From assembly GCF_018373095.1 (NCBI RefSeq), contig NZ_JAHAHT010000103.1, positions 1 to 6,151 of the forward strand: a DNA stretch of 6,151 bases, given 5' to 3'. Both the position numbers and the translations under genes were made by a program. Positions 4,929 to 6,151 of the stretch are shown piece after piece. The DNA comes from Haemophilus parahaemolyticus (GTDB lineage Bacteria; Pseudomonadota; Gammaproteobacteria; Enterobacterales; Pasteurellaceae). The number at the start of each line of letters is the position of its first letter. The stretch's first letter is position 1. A model generated the notes under the pieces. The model had not been told where the DNA came from and searched no databases. It worked only from the letters and a program-made list of their open reading frames with translations.

Positions 4929-6151
4929 AAATATGCCCAACCACCCAACAATTATGAATATGTGGGTTACGTTCAAAATCTAGCGGAAGCGTTTTTTTCG
5001 AGATATTTTCTGCTTTTAAGCCTAACTCTGCTAAGCCTTCCATATCCATTTTAAAGCCACGTTTATTGTTTGAGAAAATAATCGTGCCGTCTTGGGTAAG
5101 AATGCGTTTGAGTTGGCTCATTAGTTTGATATGGTCACGTTGCACATCCCAGCTTTCATTCATTCGTTTTGAGTTAGAGAATGTTGGCGGATCAACAAAA
5201 ATCACTTCAAAACGTTCACGACATTCAGCCAACCATTGCAAGCAATCGGCTTGGAATAAGCGATGATTTCTTAATGGAATTTCGTTAAGTTCTAAATTCT
5301 GTTCTGCCCAGTTAAGATAAGTGTTTGACATATCCACTGTTGTGGTCGCTTTTGCTCCATTAAGTGCTGCGTGAACGGTTGCTGAGCCCGTGTAAGCAAA
5401 TAGATTAAGGAAGGTTTTGCCCTTTGCCATTTCACCCACCATTTTACGCGTTAAGCGGTGATCTAAGAACAAGCCTGTATCAAGGTAATCGGTAAGATTC
5501 ACCCACAATTTTGCCCCATATTCATTTACGTAGAAATAGTCGCCTTTATTTGCCAATTTTTCGTATTGGTTCGTGCCTTTCTGTTTTTGACGCACTTTGA
5601 GCACCAATTTATTGGTTTCTACACCTGTTACATAAAGCGTTGCGGAAACCGCATCCAACAAGCGTTGTCGAGCTTTTTGTTCATCAATATTTTTTGGTGC
5701 AGCATATTCTTGCACCACAATGTGATCGCCATATCTGTCTACTGCTAAATTATATTCTGGCAAGTCGGCATCATATAAGCGATAAGCATCTAAGCCTTGT
5801 TGCTTCGCCCATTTTTCAATTTTCTTGATGTTTTTGGCAAGGCGATTTGCGAAATCTGTCGCTACTTGCTGCTCTGGTTTAAATGCCAGTTCGTTTTGCT
5901 CTGTGTTTTCAAGATGTTGCGTGATGGAGTAGTTTTTTTGCACGCAATCAAGCGGTCCATTTTTCGCTTTAAATTGACGAGCTGAACGCAAACGCAAGCA
6001 GTTGAGTAATTCAGGTTCGCCGCTGAAAATCGAAGCATTCCAGCCTGTAAATTGCTGTTTTAAACGCTGACCAAACACTGAATAAAGGGCGATTAATGCA
6101 GGTGTTGTGCCTAAACGCTCACCATAAGGCGGGTTACTAATCACCGTACCT
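4927..6151 (-). CDS. rlmL: RlmL (RlmKL), 23S rRNA methyltransferase, 5' end outside window
   Basis: RlmKL is a fused two-domain enzyme that makes m2G2445 (RlmL part) and m7G2069 (RlmK part) in 23S rRNA. The window holds the last 407 residues of a protein usually just over 700; the frame is open at the right edge, so there is no start here. It begins in the catalytic NPPYGERLG motif of the first methyltransferase domain, followed by FSGEPELLNCLRLRSARQF. Counting from the GTG at 6142-6144, the RlmK half shows YRLYDADLPEYNLAVDRYGD at 121-140, TGLFLDHR at 223-230, the SAM-binding FLNLFAYTGSATVHAALNGA at 245-264 and the catalytic-side VDPPTFSNSKRM at 317-328. No damage is visible, which supports local sequence quality. 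It is directly upstream of the glycosyltransferase block. A uptake-sequence core lies inside it. Confidence 0.97.
   Translation of the reverse strand, partial: GTVISNPPYGERLGTTPALIALYSVFGQRLKQQFTGWNASIFSGEPELLNCLRLRSARQFKAKNGPLDCVQKNYSITQHLENTEQNELAFKPEQQVATDFANRLAKNIKKIEKWAKQQGLDAYRLYDADLPEYNLAVDRYGDHIVVQEYAAPKNIDEQKARQRLLDAVSATLYVTGVETNKLVLKVRQKQKGTNQYEKLANKGDYFYVNEYGAKLWVNLTDYLDTGLFLDHRLTRKMVGEMAKGKTFLNLFAYTGSATVHAALNGAKATTTVDMSNTYLNWAEQNLELNEIPLRNHRLFQADCLQWLAECRERFEVIFVDPPTFSNSKRMNESWDVQRDHIKLMSQLKRILTQDGTIIFSNNKRGFKMDMEGLAELGLKAENISKKTLPLDFERNPHIHNCWVVGHI
5949..5956 (+). repeat. DNA uptake sequence core (Actinobacillus type), copy 3
   Basis: CAAGCGGT, extended to CAAGCGGTC, followed by an A+T-rich run, inside rlmL. 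Same core as the copies at 530-537 and 1246-1253. Confidence 0.5.

Noticed and set aside
5066..5985. Plus-strand open frames within rlmL
   Set aside because: They are antisense to a well-conserved intact gene and resemble no known protein.
1..6151. CRISPR arrays, tRNA or rRNA genes, insertion sequences
   Set aside because: No regular repeats, cloverleaf-like sequence, transposase coding or terminal inverted repeats were found by eye.

Overview
The window looks like a short draft contig from a gammaproteobacterium of the family Pasteurellaceae (Mannheimia/Actinobacillus/Haemophilus-like). This rests on the style of the ccmABC, hda, ilvY and rlmL products, an A+T-rich composition, and three copies of the CAAGCGGT core of the Actinobacillus-type DNA uptake sequence. 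All recognisable Pasteurellaceae genes lie on the minus strand. No previously undescribed system is convincing here; the strongest signals are a library artefact and gene decay.

Left edge (1-115). Bases 97-115 are a 19-base exact match, from memory, to the 3' end of an Illumina TruSeq adapter. Bases 1-95 read on the minus strand as the N-terminus of a Firmicutes-type arginine repressor (ArgR/AhrC). This DNA does not belong with the rest: it is a chimera joined through the adapter, and it cuts ccmC in half.

Cytochrome c maturation (116-1829). Transcription order is ccmA, ccmB, ccmC, the standard ccm order. ccmA and ccmB overlap by 4 bases. The products are the ATPase, the membrane partner and the haem-handling protein of System I cytochrome c maturation. 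The 115-base gap before ccmA holds two inverted repeats.

hda (1945-2661) encodes the DnaA-inactivating AAA+ protein that acts with the DNA clamp. Its N-terminal clamp-binding motif is present, but no ATG, GTG or TTG exists in frame upstream of it. The best start is ATT, or the start has been lost in a rearrangement.

2662-3206 holds an unexplained stretch, with a possible plus-strand coding remnant, followed by a decayed ilvY, the LysR-type activator of ilvC. Its start codon is ATA and it has several frameshifts. The usual divergent partner ilvC is absent.

3206-4917 is an A+T-richer block with two glycosyltransferase genes of lipooligosaccharide type. The family 25 gene is intact. The family 8 gene is a pseudogene with three stop codons and three frameshifts. 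The block follows directly on rlmL (4927 to the right edge), the 23S rRNA methyltransferase, whose N-terminal part lies outside the window. The likely history is that surface-sugar genes were placed between rlmL and a former ilvY locus, and that the donor-side GT8 gene and ilvY then decayed.
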